Origin: Trifolium pratense
Lineage: Eukaryota; Streptophyta; Magnoliopsida; Fabales; Fabaceae
Assembly: GCF_020283565.1 (NCBI RefSeq)
Contig: NC_060059.1
Coordinates: 43,980,215 to 44,044,214, forward strand
Direction of reading: 5' to 3'
DNA: 64,000 nt
Shown here: positions 11,253-23,808 of the stretch, in pieces
Numbering within the stretch: the stretch's first letter is position 1
How the letters are laid out: every line of letters starts with the position of its first letter
Notes under the pieces: model-generated
What the model saw: only the letters and a program-made list of their open reading frames with translations
Told to the model about the DNA's origin: nothing
Databases searched by the model: none
Made by a program: the position numbers and the translations under genes

Positions 11253-11646
11253 TGTAAGAAAAAACAAAGGCTATTGTAGAGTGGTGGAGAAGAAGGTTAG
11301 AGAAACTGGAAAACTAGAAAGACAATAAAGTTTTGGAGGAAGAAGTTATGTTGTTAATTGTTGGATGATACAAGGTACATTGTGAACTCCTATTTATAGT
11401 AGAAGGAGCAACTACATAGCTTACATGCATGAAGGCAAGTGTTAAGAGAAATACATGCAACATGACAAGTGGTAAAGAAAATACATGCATCTATACAAGT
11501 GGTAAGGGAAACTACATGCAATAATACAAGTGTGATACTTGCAACAAGCCAAGTGTATCACATACAAAATGTTATGGAGGGATCCTACAATGGATGGGCT
11601 TGGATCACAATGGATATGGGCTTAAGAAGAACATCAATTTCTAACA
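11253..11646 (-). repeat. 5' LTR of copia-A
   Basis: 394 bp. On the minus strand it begins TGTTAG and ends CTTACA, giving the canonical TG...CA. It contains a TATA-like tatttatagt stretch at about 11391-11400 that could be the promoter. It abuts ARF-like exon sequence at 11647. Confidence 0.88.
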
Positions 11647-11921
11647 CTTAGAATCTGGCTATCTTGCTGATGTTTTTTCACCAACACCGACTATTGTTCC
11701 ACCGAACCTGCATGATCAAAGACAAATATACTGAGCAAAACAAAGAAAATGAATTCAGAAGATTATACGACAATAATAGATGCACATGATGTATGCAGCA
11801 CCTCCTCTCAGGAACTTCATCGCCCTCAAATCCCATCTTAAACCTCATGCCAACAGATAGCTTGTGACTTTGAGCTTCAAGGTATTTGTTCCCACTAACA
11901 ATAAACTCAGATCGACTAGTC
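11647..11921 (-). pseudogene. Auxin response factor (ARF) fragment, two exons
   Basis: Exon A (11802-11921) follows a TTACAG acceptor. It encodes [14 protein letters not shown], then [19 protein letters not shown]. After an intron, exon B (11647-11707) encodes [11 protein letters not shown] and ends PDSK exactly at the copia-A LTR. These are the conserved Auxin_resp region blocks of ARF transcription factors, which bind auxin response elements. There is an in-frame stop before PDS where ARFs have Trp, and the fragment has no B3 domain or C-terminus here. The remainder is not found on the far side of the copia element, so this is a fragment rather than a simply interrupted gene. Confidence 0.8.
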
Positions 11922-12372
11922 CTGTAACAAGATTGTTAGTTTATTCCGGTAAAGAACACTATTTGTAGTCTAAATTACATATGTTGAGAACGTGATAAAG
12001 TTTACAAAAGTGAACGACCACAAGGTAAGTGGTAAAAAAGGTTGAAATTATTTTAACAAGGACCACAATAATGTGTAACATAATAACATCACAACTTTAT
12101 AAGATGGCACTACTTTATATATTTAAAATCGAATAAAAAATTGAGCGGGGACTGAAACCACTATACCCCTTCCCTAGGAACCGGAGGCTGAAAACTGTTA
12201 GAAATAAAAAATCGAATAAAAAATGCAGCACATTATAACACAACGATTGAAGCAGAGATCAGTTTCGACAGCAACAAGAGGTACCCAGCTGACCAGCTCC
12301 ATTAATGGTGGTTATTTTTTGGTTTAATAGAGGTTGAAGGTGGTGGTTGTGATGTGTTTGTAGTTAAAAATG

Positions 12373-12379
12373 GTGGTAG

Positions 12380-12429
<50 letters not shown>

Positions 12430-12437
12430 GTGATGAA
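12373..12437. repeat. (GAT)n microsatellite
   Basis: About 17 uninterrupted gat units, flanked by imperfect gtg/gat units. Confidence 0.95.
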
Positions 12438-12908
12438 TAGGTAAAGGTTGTGTGATTGTTGTGTGGTGGTTGGAGTAGTAATTAGATAGAGGGAGGAGAA
12501 GTGATTATGATTGGTGGATTGAATGATTATTTGTTCATTGTTTCTTTCTTTTTTCTTGATTTTATGTGTTCTTGATACTCTTGTTCCGCCTCTATTTTTC
12601 TCTCTTGTTTTTGCTCAATTTTGGCTTGAATTTATACCCAAGGAAATTAGGGTTTGGTGTACAAGAGGGGAAAGATAGAGAAACCATTTTGCTCTTGGTG
12701 AATGCTTGGTTTGATTTGGGAAAATGTTCAAAATTGAAGTTGAAAGAATGGAGGTTGAGTGAGGAGTGAAAAACGCAGCACATGCTGCAGCTGTTGTTTT
12801 TGGTCCTTGCTATTTTTTTATTTTATATTCTTTGTTTTAAATGAATACAACAGTAATAATAATTTATAATAGTAAGAAAAATCTTGTAAAATAAAAATAG
12901 TAAGAAAA

Positions 12909-12910
<2 letters not shown>

Positions 12911-12952
<42 letters not shown>
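12911..12952. repeat. (AAT)n microsatellite
   Basis: About 14 consecutive aat units in AT-rich spacer. Confidence 0.95.
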
Positions 12953-13743
12953 GTATTACCAAATCATTTTAGTTCCTCTATTGTTTTTTGTTTTAAAAAA
13001 GTTCTTGAATCAGCAAATCATTTTTGTTTTAATTTCTACTGTCAACTTCCGTTTCAAAAAAGATGACTTGGCAAACATTTTGACATTTGACAGGTATAGT
13101 AGAATCCACAAATATAAATACCTTTATAATCTCAGATAGGCCTCCACAAACAGTAAGAGTTGTATTGTCGTTCGTGATGTTGTGATTCATTAACTTAAAT
13201 CTGAGCCTGTGAACAATGAAGTTTGAATTTTTCGGAACTCCAAAATTTTGATTTTTCCAAAACGCACTGTGTACTGTAAAACTCACTAATCGTATATTCT
13301 ATAAAATTGGAAAATGAGAAATATTCATGTTTATGAATCTCATGATGTAAAACTTGGATATGAATTAACAGGTGCATCCAATATTATAAAATTGAATCAA
13401 CTCAGATAGAATATATCAGATAGAATATCCTTACAGAGAAAGGACCATCGATAGGCACTGTTTGATCATGGGGATAATTGAACCCCATGAACATGTAGAA
13501 CCTTATCCAGAAGTCTTTGAACCACTGTCCAACCAACATTGGCTATCTAAATGGCATCCAGTAGAATAGTGTTTCTGAAAATTTTAATATTCTACATACA
13601 ACTACATCTCCAATATTACAAAAGATTTGGATTAATACATTGAAGTTTTCAGTCCCCATAGAGGCTCCACAATTAGGATAACCATGTTTCATAATGACAA
13701 ACATATTTTTCGTTATTTAAAACAACCATACAGTTCATCTAAA

Positions 13744-16700
13744 TTACAGAGGCCCAGTTCTAAATGCATTGTCTAGATCAGCAATCAGATCATCCACATC
13801 CTCAATACCAACGGATATACGAACAAGATCTTCGGTTAAACCTCTGGCCTCGCGGACTGCAGCAGGTATGCTAGCATGTGACATGAAGCAAGGCAAGCTG
13901 ATGAGGGATTTTACACTGCCTGCCAATCAGAAAAATAACCAGGTCAGCAGCAGAAAAGCGTATATAGTGTTTTCATCATGTTGACCACTATTTCACAAAT
14001 CTTAACCACTAAATCAGAACACCGAACCATCATGAAGAAAAAACAAAGATCGACAATAATGAAGAAAATGTTGATGGCATATTCAGTAACAGAAGAAGTT
14101 AAAAAACCTAGGGAGGATGGTAGGCTATAATGAACAAACTTGGTACCACTAGAATTATTAATCCTCTAATGCTGAAGAATCATTACTAGTGATCTGTGAT
14201 TATGTGAAATATATTGCTAACATTTCCCAAGCATCTTGGACCGTAGATGTTGGTGGACAGTGGGTATTTTGGGAAATGAAGTCTCATTATCGCTACATGC
14301 TCCAGACAAATATAATAGGATTTAAGATTGAGTGTTTAAATGGGAATTGCTGCCATGGTTTAGTGCATGGAGTAAATAAGCTAGAAGTGAGAAAAAGTTT
14401 GAGATTGAGAGTGATTGATTACATGTTTGGTGTCCAAGCAAGTGTAGTCTTGAAAGTTATCATGTATAAAGTGTGTTAAGTAAAATATAATCCCTATTTT
14501 TCACACCCTACTCTCTTTCTTTACTCATAATTTGCCATTAGAGGATGATCACTTAGTCTGAGACGATAAAGCTATTGGTCTCGGACCAAAGTAGCATCGT
14601 AGAAATTCCATTCGGTAACAATGGTGGATAGTAAAGTTACTGGAGTTATCAAGAAGCTTTATTTGAAATGTAACAAAATAAAGCTAACGCAAATGGAGTC
14701 GTATCCAGTGTTGTTAAATAACCGGTATAGTGCCTCAAAATAAGGATAAGGATTATGTTGTGGAAGAAATGAATAATTAGATATTTTATCTTTTATCACT
14801 AGTTAGAACTACCGGTTATTAGTTGTTTTGAACAATTTAGATTGAGTTTTAGGTCACTTTTAATTTCCGTGTCTGGTTTTGAACTATTGAGATTTTGAGT
14901 TTTATGTTAGTCACTATTTTAATTTCTGTTGATGCTTTATTTTATATACAATAATTTATTTATATCAACTGTTTTGCGGCTTTCACTATTTGCCCGCTTC
15001 ACTATCCTCTATTTCTCATAGCAGACTTGTTGCGATCTGCTATTTTCCACTATCGTTATTAATAACACTGGTCATATCTTCAAGGTAAAGATAACTAGTG
15101 GGTGGTAGTGAAATGAAGACACCAGATTATCTGCTATTTTCCGCTATCCGTTCAATATCTCAGGCCATAACTATTGGTCCATAGTTTGGCAAAATAAAAC
15201 CTCTAACAAACATATATGATATATATATTTTGAAAGTAAGATTTCAGAAGAATCGAATTAAAAGAGAAATATTATTATTGGATCGAAGCCTAAATAATTA
15301 TAGAGTCGGTCAACAGGAGCTTTACTTTGTAGAATGGGAAATTCTATTGGTTGATCAATCAAGGAAGATACAACAAACTAAGCCACTGTCCCGAATCTGG
15401 CAAGTCACTTGTATGATGAGACCAACTCGACCAGGAGATCAAGAAGATTTTATTTTACTAAAGAAGACCCCATCAAGATGGCCATATTGCCACAGCTTTA
15501 ACACACAACATTGCATCCATGTCAGCACATGACACTAACCAAAACAGCTTCATCCAAACTAGCACTCAAGAGAATTAATGACTAGAGAAGTAAAAAAGAG
15601 AGAAGCGGTCAAAGGAAAGAAACCTGTGTAAGCATATATTTCCAAGGAACCCACAGCACATGTTAGGGTGTTGCAAATTGCTAGAGTACTCTTCAGCATT
15701 TCAGAGAACACTATGGTGAGGGCATATGAGAGATCCTTCCTAGTTTAGGTGCAGAACTCTCCTCCACCTATTACCTAGACATACTTGGTGCATTGTGGTA
15801 TCGCTGCTCTAGATGGTACTTGAAATGCCAAAGATCCTCATGAGTCTTCCAAATTGCATTGCTCTCTAATAATCATTTAATATATTTCCATTTGGATTAC
15901 ATATCATGTACTTGGACATAACTCTTCCCTTTTTATGACTTAGTTTATCAACATCACTTCACCTCACTGTCCTTAAATATTATTTGGTGGTGCCCACACT
16001 AAACCTCCTCAACTTGTACCTCCAAACCACCTCATCTTTGAAGCACCGACCCTCCTGAGTTTAGGCGTGTCTGACATGCCCGACATGCGACGGAAACTAA
16101 CACCAGAATAACACATTTCAAACACCTCAAACAAGTGTCCTACAAAAACTGTCTCCTCCGGGTCTACCTGCTTCAAAAGTTTTAGCTTGTGGGTTCAATT
16201 TTTTTGTGGTGTTCCAAGGGTTTCTTTACTTCTATTTTTCTGGCAAGCTGGTTTTCCAGCCAATTTACCTCCATTGTGCCATTCCTCCAGCGCGTTTAGA
16301 CTTTCATCTGTCATCATTCATGTTGTATGAATATATGCTCCAGCTTGAAGAGTGTTGAAATATATTTATATCTCATTATCTCACTCATCTCTTTCCACCA
16401 CAATAGTACTCTTGGATGTGCTACACTGCTTTGATCACCACTAGAATTCCTATTATTGTTTGTCCCAGTGTGCTTTCATCGTGCTTTATAAGGTGCTTGT
16501 TTTTCGGTCAATGTGTTTTTCTCCTCATTCAGTTATGATTTAACTAGTTGTTCCTTCTCTAGTGAGATCCATCTCCGTAAACCACCAGTCACATTATAAC
16601 CCTCCAGTGAGCCCAATGATCTTCGCTTCAGTACAACTGTGGCTACAGTACACTTCTACAATCATAGAAGGGTGTTTTTGTAACAAGATTAAAGGTTAGT

Positions 16701-19700
16701 AAGGTTTAACTTGAGGGGGAGTGTTCGTAAACACATTTAACATGTGCTTATTGTGTAAACAGTACTTCCTATAAAGTAATGATATAACTAGGGTTGTTAA
16801 AAAAAAATGTTATAACTAGGGATTTGTTTGAGAGATACACTCGTTGTGTAGTCATATGACACAACATTTTACATTTCATTCCTATCGCGATGTTCTGTTT
16901 GCACACAACATCTCCTTCCCTCTTGATATTATGTAAGGCTTCATATGGCCCCTCATACTAATGAACCTGCCCTTTATAAACCCTCCAAAATGACCTTGAC
17001 GAGGTAGAAGCTTCGGTGCTACATCGAAGAAATGGATGTCATGATTGTACAACAGATCTATGTGGTCTAGAAATGTTTTTGTGGATACCACAATGAATGG
17101 CTTTACCAAATTCAAAGGCAATTGAAGATAGGGCTTAAGAAATAATAGGAGAACAAGAAGAACCTTCAAGTAAGCAAGACATGACTTTATCAAAGAGAAC
17201 ATGTGTGTCAACATGATGACAAATAAGTTGACCACAACTCAAAAGATCGACAAAGCAAAGAAAATAGAATCCTAAGAATGTAAGTGGCAAATAAGTTGAC
17301 TTACGTTTTGCTACCACCATTGTGGAAGGAGTGATGACACAAGAAGAAGTGATATAGTGAAATGAGTGATGGATGACCAATAGAAAATACATTTTATTTT
17401 CTATTCACTACTACTAACTCCTTACTCAAAAATTATGCTCTATATTTAGTATGTTTTGGTTATTTGTCTACCTACATTCATATAGGTTCAATCAAATTAA
17501 ACAATACGCGTACATGCAAAACATAACATTTGAATCATACACAAGGAAAATCTATTATCTATTAATGTTGTTAAAAATAATGAGCACGGGGTAGAAGAAT
17601 TATTACCAAAACTAACGGTTATGCTATAGTATTTGGTGGTTTCAACAATATGCTTTGAGAGGGCAAGTGAACCTGTCAAAAAGCTAAACACAGATCCTGC
17701 ACCTTTTGCCTGGAAAGGGGCCATATATACATGAGAAAATGAATGCTGGGCATAATAAACGTTATCTGAAATTTCAATTTATCAAAAAAGCACCTGAGAA
17801 TAGTGTAAATCCCGTCCAGGATGACCAGGCAAACCAGCATAGTTTACTTTCTTCACTCGCGGATGGGAAGCAAGAAACTCGGCAATCTTCTGTGCATTCT
17901 CCTGCAAGAGGTTTTAATTTCCCAAATTAAAAATTGAATAGAAGAAATGGTTATTGATCAAATGTGTATCTGCTAAAAAAAATTGGGCATAATGATAACA
18001 GAAAAGGCAAAGAGCGTGAAAGATTAAAATCTAATTTCAAAACTCCAAAAGCATAACAAAATATTACTAGAATAAGCTATAAGCTACAATGTTTTGACAG
18101 ATTTAAGAGCATAGTAAAGGGGCCTAAAACATCAGATCGACATTTAAATTTACCAATTCCTAGGAAATGTCCTTGGCACACAACTCTTTCATTTGTGCTT
18201 CACTAAATCTTATTTGAACAAAATTATATATATCGAGAGAAACAAGACATGACACTAATGGCATTAGATAAATAGAAGCACTTGAAATAATGAATGAAAC
18301 AACACCTGTTGCTTCTCAACTCGAAGGGACATTGTCTTGATTCCTCGCAAACATAGCCAACAGTCAAATGGAGCTAAGCCTGAGCCCTCCGCATTTTGTA
18401 AAAAATATATTTCTTTTGCCAACCTTAAGAGAATCAAGAAAGGACATAAGCATTTAAAGGAGAAGGTCACTAAAAATAGGGGGGAATGAAAGACGTGTTT
18501 GATTTATGAAAAATAATTAAAATTTTGACAAAAATTTGATAACAAATCGATAACAATTTGAATAGTTAACATCTTTCAAATATGTAGTTAATTATGTTCA
18601 ATAGATGGTTAATGAATATAACAAGGTCTCACGACTCATTAATCACCCAGTAAACATAATTAACCATCCAATAAACATAATTAACCACGATTTTGAACAT
18701 CATCAACCATGATAAGCATACAAATATGTTCAGATAGACATGATTTTCAAGTTTCCAAATGTTTTTTTTTTACTTAAAATATATATGATATCTATAAATC
18801 ATAATTTGTGTTTAAACATATACATGATAATCATTGTTAATAACCATAGTAGTTAATCCCGGATCCCGGAGCGGAGCGGCCAGCCCCAAAACTGGGATAG
18901 CGGCATCGCGGGGAGCGGGATGGCCGGGATGCTGCTATTATTTTTTATTTATTTATAAATTACATAAATAATACTATAAACATATAATTAATGTAAAATT
19001 AAACAAACATCTCAAAATCCATAAAACATTCATAAATTAAAAATTAAAAACACAAATCTCAAGTCTACAACACCTTCATCTTTGTCAAAAAAAAAAAAAA
19101 AAACACCATCATAAAATAACTAAAAATTACCAACAAAAGTCAAGCAAAATAAATAAGCAAAAGTCAAGTCTCCAACACTTAGATTAATAAAGTAACTAAA
19201 AATTAAAACTCGAGTTCATCACCAAAGTCTAAGTCTAATCATCCGAGGTTGAAGAAGAAACAACAGATGAAGGTTGAAGAAGAAACAGCAGATGAAGGTT
19301 GAAGAAGTTTGGATCTTGAGAGTGAGAGAAGATAGTACGATAGCGTGAGAGAAAGAATGAATTGCGGCTAGGGTTTAGTTAGGAGTAACAGTTTTAAAGG
19401 TAAAAAACCAATTTTACCCTTACTAAAATGAGTGAGATTTCAAAAACGGCCTTTAAAACCCATGAAAACAAAATCTCAGTCCTAACCCGGGATGGCAACC
19501 CGGGACCCGCTCCGCTCCGGTCCACTGGGAACCTGCTGGGATCCCACCGAGAAGCTTAGCTGCGCCGCTCCATCCCATCCCGTCCCGGCAGAGCTCCGCT
19601 CCGCTCCACCGGGATCCCACTGGGATCGCCCGGGATTGACTACCATGTTAATAACATTTAAAATCCTGGTTGTGTTTTGTGGACGATCTAATGAGTTGAG

Positions 19701-22700
19701 ATTTGTGACACCTTGGTATTCATAAACTATCCACTAAACATAATTAACCATGTATTTAAATTGCATTAACTATCTAAAATATTGTCAAATTTTGTGTCAA
19801 AATAACACACAACTCTTTATGAAAATATTTTCGCTAATAATTACAAATATTTGTACAGGAATAATGAAAACAACATTTTGTTGTTTTTATTATTTCCTAT
19901 ACAACTTTTGAAAATATGAAGAAAAAAAATTGACATCAATGTGGTATTTTTGTAATTATTACTGAAGAAGTAAAACGAGAAAACATCTCCACAAAAGTAA
20001 TTAAGATGCATTAGTTCACAACAAATATACAGAGTCATGATTTACAGTCAGCTCATGAAATTTTTCACAACAAATCTTTTGAAGTAATTTACACAAAAGT
20101 AATTAAGATGCATTAGTTCGCATCCTGCAAAAGAGCTTGTGAAAAATTTCCAACCCCTTCAATAAATGAACAGAGAACATTTCGCAATTGTACTCAGTAA
20201 CAAAAAATGATACAATCAAAATTTATACAGCTTTCCAATAAATGAATGAAATTCAGACTAAAAAGTAACAATGTAAAAAATATATTAATATATTTAAAAT
20301 CTGAAGATCTGATAATATAAATAAGAGCTACAACCTTTCACCTTTCACAGCAAGCACACCAGCCATAATATCACTATGCCCAGCAATAAACTTTGTTGCT
20401 GAGTGCATGACAATATCTGCAGGAAAAAATTGCCAGCTTCAACTGTGTAAAGTTTGGGCATTAATAATAAAGACAAATGTTTTGCTTTAACTTTTTTTTG
20501 GGGGGGAGGTGGGGGATTGACATAGAAATCAGGAGTGAAATTTGATTTAAGCCCAATCAGCTGGTGAGGTAAATTTTGGGGTTCGTGTAATGTACATTTT
20601 TGCATAGAAGGTCAGGATAGCTCCTTCGGAAATTTAAATTCTTTCATACATAAAGAAACATGTAATGAAGAGAGAAAATGAGAATTTCCATTAATCTTAC
20701 ATGGATAAATATTTCTACTCAAATGTAAAGCAAAAAATGCAAATATTTATCTTCGCTGTTTGTAACTTCAAATTTTTCCCTTTAATTGCACACCTCAATT
20801 TAAAGGAGTTAATCCTTTTTTCTTCAAATAGATTGTCACATCTATTGAAAAATGGTCTGATCATTTCAAAATTCAAAACTATGACTATGATATCAAAACA
20901 CAGCCTTTCTGAAAATAAGAAAGCATTGATAGCAACTGCACCAATGTAGTTCATTATTATGAAGTATTAATTAATCATTTAAAAGTTAAAACAATGCCTT
21001 TTTCCTCTCAATTTTGGTCAGCTTAACACGCAATTAAGTTAACTGGCGTGTAATCTGTTTTATACTTCATATCTATACTATGCCTATACCTGCTCCAAGT
21101 TCCAATGGCTGGGATAATACAGGTGACATTATACTATTGTCCACCAACACAAGAGCACCATGTGCATGAGCCATCTCTGCTATTTTCTGGACATTGATTG
21201 AAAAAAAAAATAAGAAAAAACAATATTTTATGATTTAGTGAAGAACCATTTTAAAAAATAAAAAAGAATACTACAATACAAACTTAGTCTTGCGTCCAAT
21301 AGCATATGCTTACTCGAATATCAGAAATTTGTATCCGGGGATTGGTTGGACTCTCCAGCCATACAAGCTTGGTCTTGGATCCAATGGCAGATGCGACCTC
21401 ATTTAAATCACTTGTATTTACCCGTCTGCAGATGCAAAAATTACAATCCCATCAATGATGGACTTACGCTACACAGAATCAAGAAACTTGGCTGGTTTGT
21501 TTCTATACTTAATCATTGTACAAAAAATTAATGTGCATGACTAACATAAATCACACTAACTTCACCAAAACCCCACTCCTGGGAACTACTTGGGACAGCA
21601 ACCTATCTGCTCCACCATACAGATCATCAGCGGCAAGAATTTCCTCACCTATAAATATATTATTACGAATAATTAGTAAACAAGAAAAATTATGCCTCTG
21701 TCAAAAATAGAAAACTATATGTTAGAATACAGGCACATGGATATTAGAGCCTCTCAATAGCAGAAGATACAACATGTAAGCTTGGTCAGAAAACAATATG
21801 TATGACTGAAAGTGGAAACTTTATGACAAAAGCATAAAGCTATGTAAATTCATTAGTCTAATACTTGTTTAAGATGAGTAGTTGTTGTTCTAGTAAAATT
21901 ATAATTTAAGTATAACATTTAATAAAATAAATTTAGACCTTAATATGAACTACTTACTATTTAGTTAAACCAAAATTTATAACTAACTTAAAGAAATAGA
22001 GATGTCTTTCATAAACATCTGGTGAATAAATAACAACAAACCCAACTGAGCATAGCATATGTACAGTACTTTTTAGCAAACTAAAACACATATTTAATCC
22101 AACAAACTAAGATCAGGTGTTAAGAAAGAAAAGGCACCGCTTTTAAGAAGGTGAACAACAGCGGTCAAAGCAGCCATTCCACTGGTGAAGCAAAAGGCTC
22201 TATCCGCTTTATCAAGTTTTGCAAGAATGCTGAGAATGCAAAACATCAAAAGTTAAAGACAATATGGTCAACAAAACAGATCCACAATTGCAATACAAAA
22301 CATAAACCAACACGTCATGCCAAACCTTTCTAAAGCATCTCTAGTAGGATTTCCACTTCTGGTGTAATCATAGGGACCATTTTCTATTGCAGATGGCTGC
22401 AACAAGAAGACATAAATTACCATGAATGAATATTATAGAATACTACACAACAGAGATAGTAAATATACATACGCTAGACACCAAATGACGATTCAAAGAT
22501 ACCAAAGTGAAAATAAACAGAGAAGATCGTATATGTTAGATTTCACTTCTAAAGGGGCCAAAATTGATTATAGATGTGTATAATTCATATTGACATGTTT
22601 GGTCTCTCTAGAGTAGAATTGATTTTGCCTTCAGAATTGATTCTACTTGAAGCTGGAAATTGTAGCTTCAGATTTCGGAATTGAATTTTACACTCAAATT

Positions 22701-23497
22701 TATGGTTCAACTCACTTTTACATGAATATATGCAAACATAAATCACTCAACCTTCAACACAATTTTAGTTAGAATCTTAGAATCAATTTTACACAATCAA
22801 TTAATTCAAAATCCATTTTTCTCACAGTAGAACCAAACATACACGAAATTCTTTCATGCGATGAAGTACGAAATAAAATTTTCACCTGCTTAAAAGTAGC
22901 AGTCTGGTAAAGCGGTGCACTAACTGCACCATAAGGATCAAACTTATTCTCGAAATTCATCACCATGGTTGAAATACTAGGCTCCCTTAGCTCCACTTCT
23001 ACAAAGTAACAATCAGCATAAAAGAAAAACCACTACATTTTGAAAGATCAAAAGCACAAAACATACCACTTAAACACTCAGAAAAATCATCATCCACCAA
23101 AGCAGAAGTTCTCACATCCATCTCTCTATCAACCGAGCAACTAAGCTTAAACCCGTCGTTGTCCACACGACACGACAGTTTATTTGTTCTAAAATTGGCC
23201 GACTTGCTAAACACCAAGCTATCCCAATTCTTTCCAGAAAGTGTGCTCTATAATTGAACCATAATGCATATATCAATATTAAAAATTAAAAAAAAAAACA
23301 CACAAAAATCAGTTAAAAACAAGAAACTGTGCTCTAAAGTGTATAAATTCAAAAGAGAACAATAACTATCAACATCAGTGAGTGGTAATAAAAAAAAGTA
23401 GTAATAATTAACTGACATTTTGTTATACCTGAGTGGGGTTCGAAATGGAAACAGAATTAGTGAAGGGTTTGAGAGAGATCGAAGAAGAAGAAACCAT
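13744..23497 (-). CDS. CBL: Cystathionine beta-lyase, chloroplastic (13 exons)
   Basis: A PLP enzyme of methionine synthesis in plastids that cleaves cystathionine to homocysteine, pyruvate and ammonia. CDS exons from the ATG: 23497-23429, 23247-23067, 22998-22886, 22396-22326, 22229-22138, 21648-21561, 21425-21314, 21186-21090, 20416-20335, 18423-18306, 17901-17794, 17709-17607, 13919-13744. All have GT/AG borders and phases add up to 470 codons (469 aa), close to the ~464 aa of Arabidopsis CBL. The first ~60 residues are Ser-rich and transit-peptide-like. Conserved blocks: [53 protein letters not shown] and SATKF. The PLP lysine is about residue 283. Then come [20 protein letters not shown] and MSHASIPA. 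The gene fills ~9.75 kb because introns 9 and 12 are long and carry MITEs. No disabling lesion was seen. Confidence 0.95.
14706..15070. mobile_element. hAT-type MITE in CBL intron 12
   Basis: The ends are CAGTGTTGTTAAATA (left) and the reverse complement of CCAGTGTTATTAATA (right). They are flanked by an 8-bp target duplication with one mismatch (gtcgtatc at 14698-14705, gtcatatc at 15071-15078). An 8-bp duplication with CAGTG ends fits the hAT superfamily. It is 365 bp with no transposase. Confidence 0.75.
15079..17606. other. Rest of CBL intron 12, probable repeat debris
   Basis: No exon of CBL or other gene was recognised. At about 16708-16724 the plus strand reads aacttgagggggagtgtt. This is the usual copia polypurine tract plus LTR start (TGTT), so an old plus-strand copia remnant may lie here. 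I could not trace its LTR end or coding domains. Confidence 0.35.
18845..19646. mobile_element. Mutator-type non-autonomous element in CBL intron 9
   Basis: A perfect 9-bp target duplication GTTAATAAC (18836-18844 and 19647-19655) encloses an 802-bp element. Its ends are inverted repeats (CATAGTAGTTAATCCCGG against ATGGTAGTCAATCCCGG). Both subterminal regions are extremely GC-rich with repeated gcggagcgg, gggatcc and ccgctcc motifs; the core is AT-rich. The core at about 19240-19310 has a short repeat of gaaggttgaagaagaaac. The 9-bp duplication suggests the MULE superfamily. No transposase. Confidence 0.75.
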
Positions 23498-23808
23498 TGA
23501 CCTGTTACTGCGCAGATAAGATGAGAGATACGAAGGAACAGAAAGAGCAGAATGAGAACTTCGATAACGAAATTGCGAACGAACGTGATTTTATGGTTTT
23601 GTTGGAGGATAGTTAGTTAAGAGTTAAGAACAATTTTGTGGAAGTAACATAAAACTTTTCCTACTGCATTTTGACTGTTCTCTTTTGCCTTCAGGTTAGG
23701 GATGAGATGACAAGATTTTTGACTGGGCTTTGTTGCTTCAGAAAACAAAACCAACAAAGCCCTTGTTACAAAGCCCACTCAAAATATATACTCTTTTTTA
23801 ATGACAAA
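23498..23808. promoter_or_regulatory. CBL 5' UTR and remaining proximal promoter
   Basis: Only 311 bp separate the CBL start codon from the Helitron 3' terminus at 23809. This stretch must hold the CBL 5' leader and whatever native promoter remains. I saw no clear TATA box or other named element. Confidence 0.4.

Larger units (their letters stand above)
950..11646 (-). mobile_element. Ty1/copia LTR retrotransposon (copia-A), defective, with internal tandem amplification
   Basis: The element reads right to left: 5' LTR 11253-11646, PBS 11240-11252, gag, protease, integrase, RT, RNase H, PPT 1344-1356, 3' LTR 950-1343. The order protease-integrase-RT-RNase H is diagnostic of copia. Coding is broken in several places. 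There is a frameshift in gag near 10430 and an in-frame stop just before the protease. The protease DSG motif has its Asp replaced, and there is a frameshift near 1740. A six-copy 1174-bp tandem array (2452-9479) interrupts the polyprotein. No 5-bp target duplication was found: cttag follows the right LTR, and nothing matching precedes the left one. The last 6 bp of the 3' LTR also differ (atatat in place of tgtaag). It is therefore a dead copy. Confidence 0.93.
11922..13743. other. Intergenic stretch with microsatellites and one exon-like fragment
   Basis: No complete gene was seen. It holds a GAT-type microsatellite (12373-12437), an AAT-type microsatellite (12911-12952), and an exon-like minus-strand segment at 13438-13560. 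That segment reads VGQWFKDFWIRFYMF..FNYPHDQ before a GTAAGG donor-like site; I do not recognise the family. The part next to 13743 would include the 3' UTR of the cystathionine beta-lyase gene. Confidence 0.5.

Noticed and set aside
12566..12783. Overlapping opposite-strand frames of 67 and 63 residues
   Set aside because: No homology recognised; overlapping on both strands suggests chance.
14189..14479. 96-residue plus-strand frame in CBL intron 12
   Set aside because: No domain and no splice or promoter context; likely chance.
16882..17392. Minus-strand frames of 117 and 85 residues in CBL intron 12
   Set aside because: No recognisable domain, odd composition, within an intron full of repeat debris.
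19492..19725. Pro/Ser-rich 77-residue plus-strand frame
   Set aside because: Created by the GC-rich end of the Mutator-type MITE, ends outside the element.
22769..22996. 75-residue frame as a stand-alone gene
   Set aside because: It is CBL exon 3 (22998-22886) reading on into the intron.
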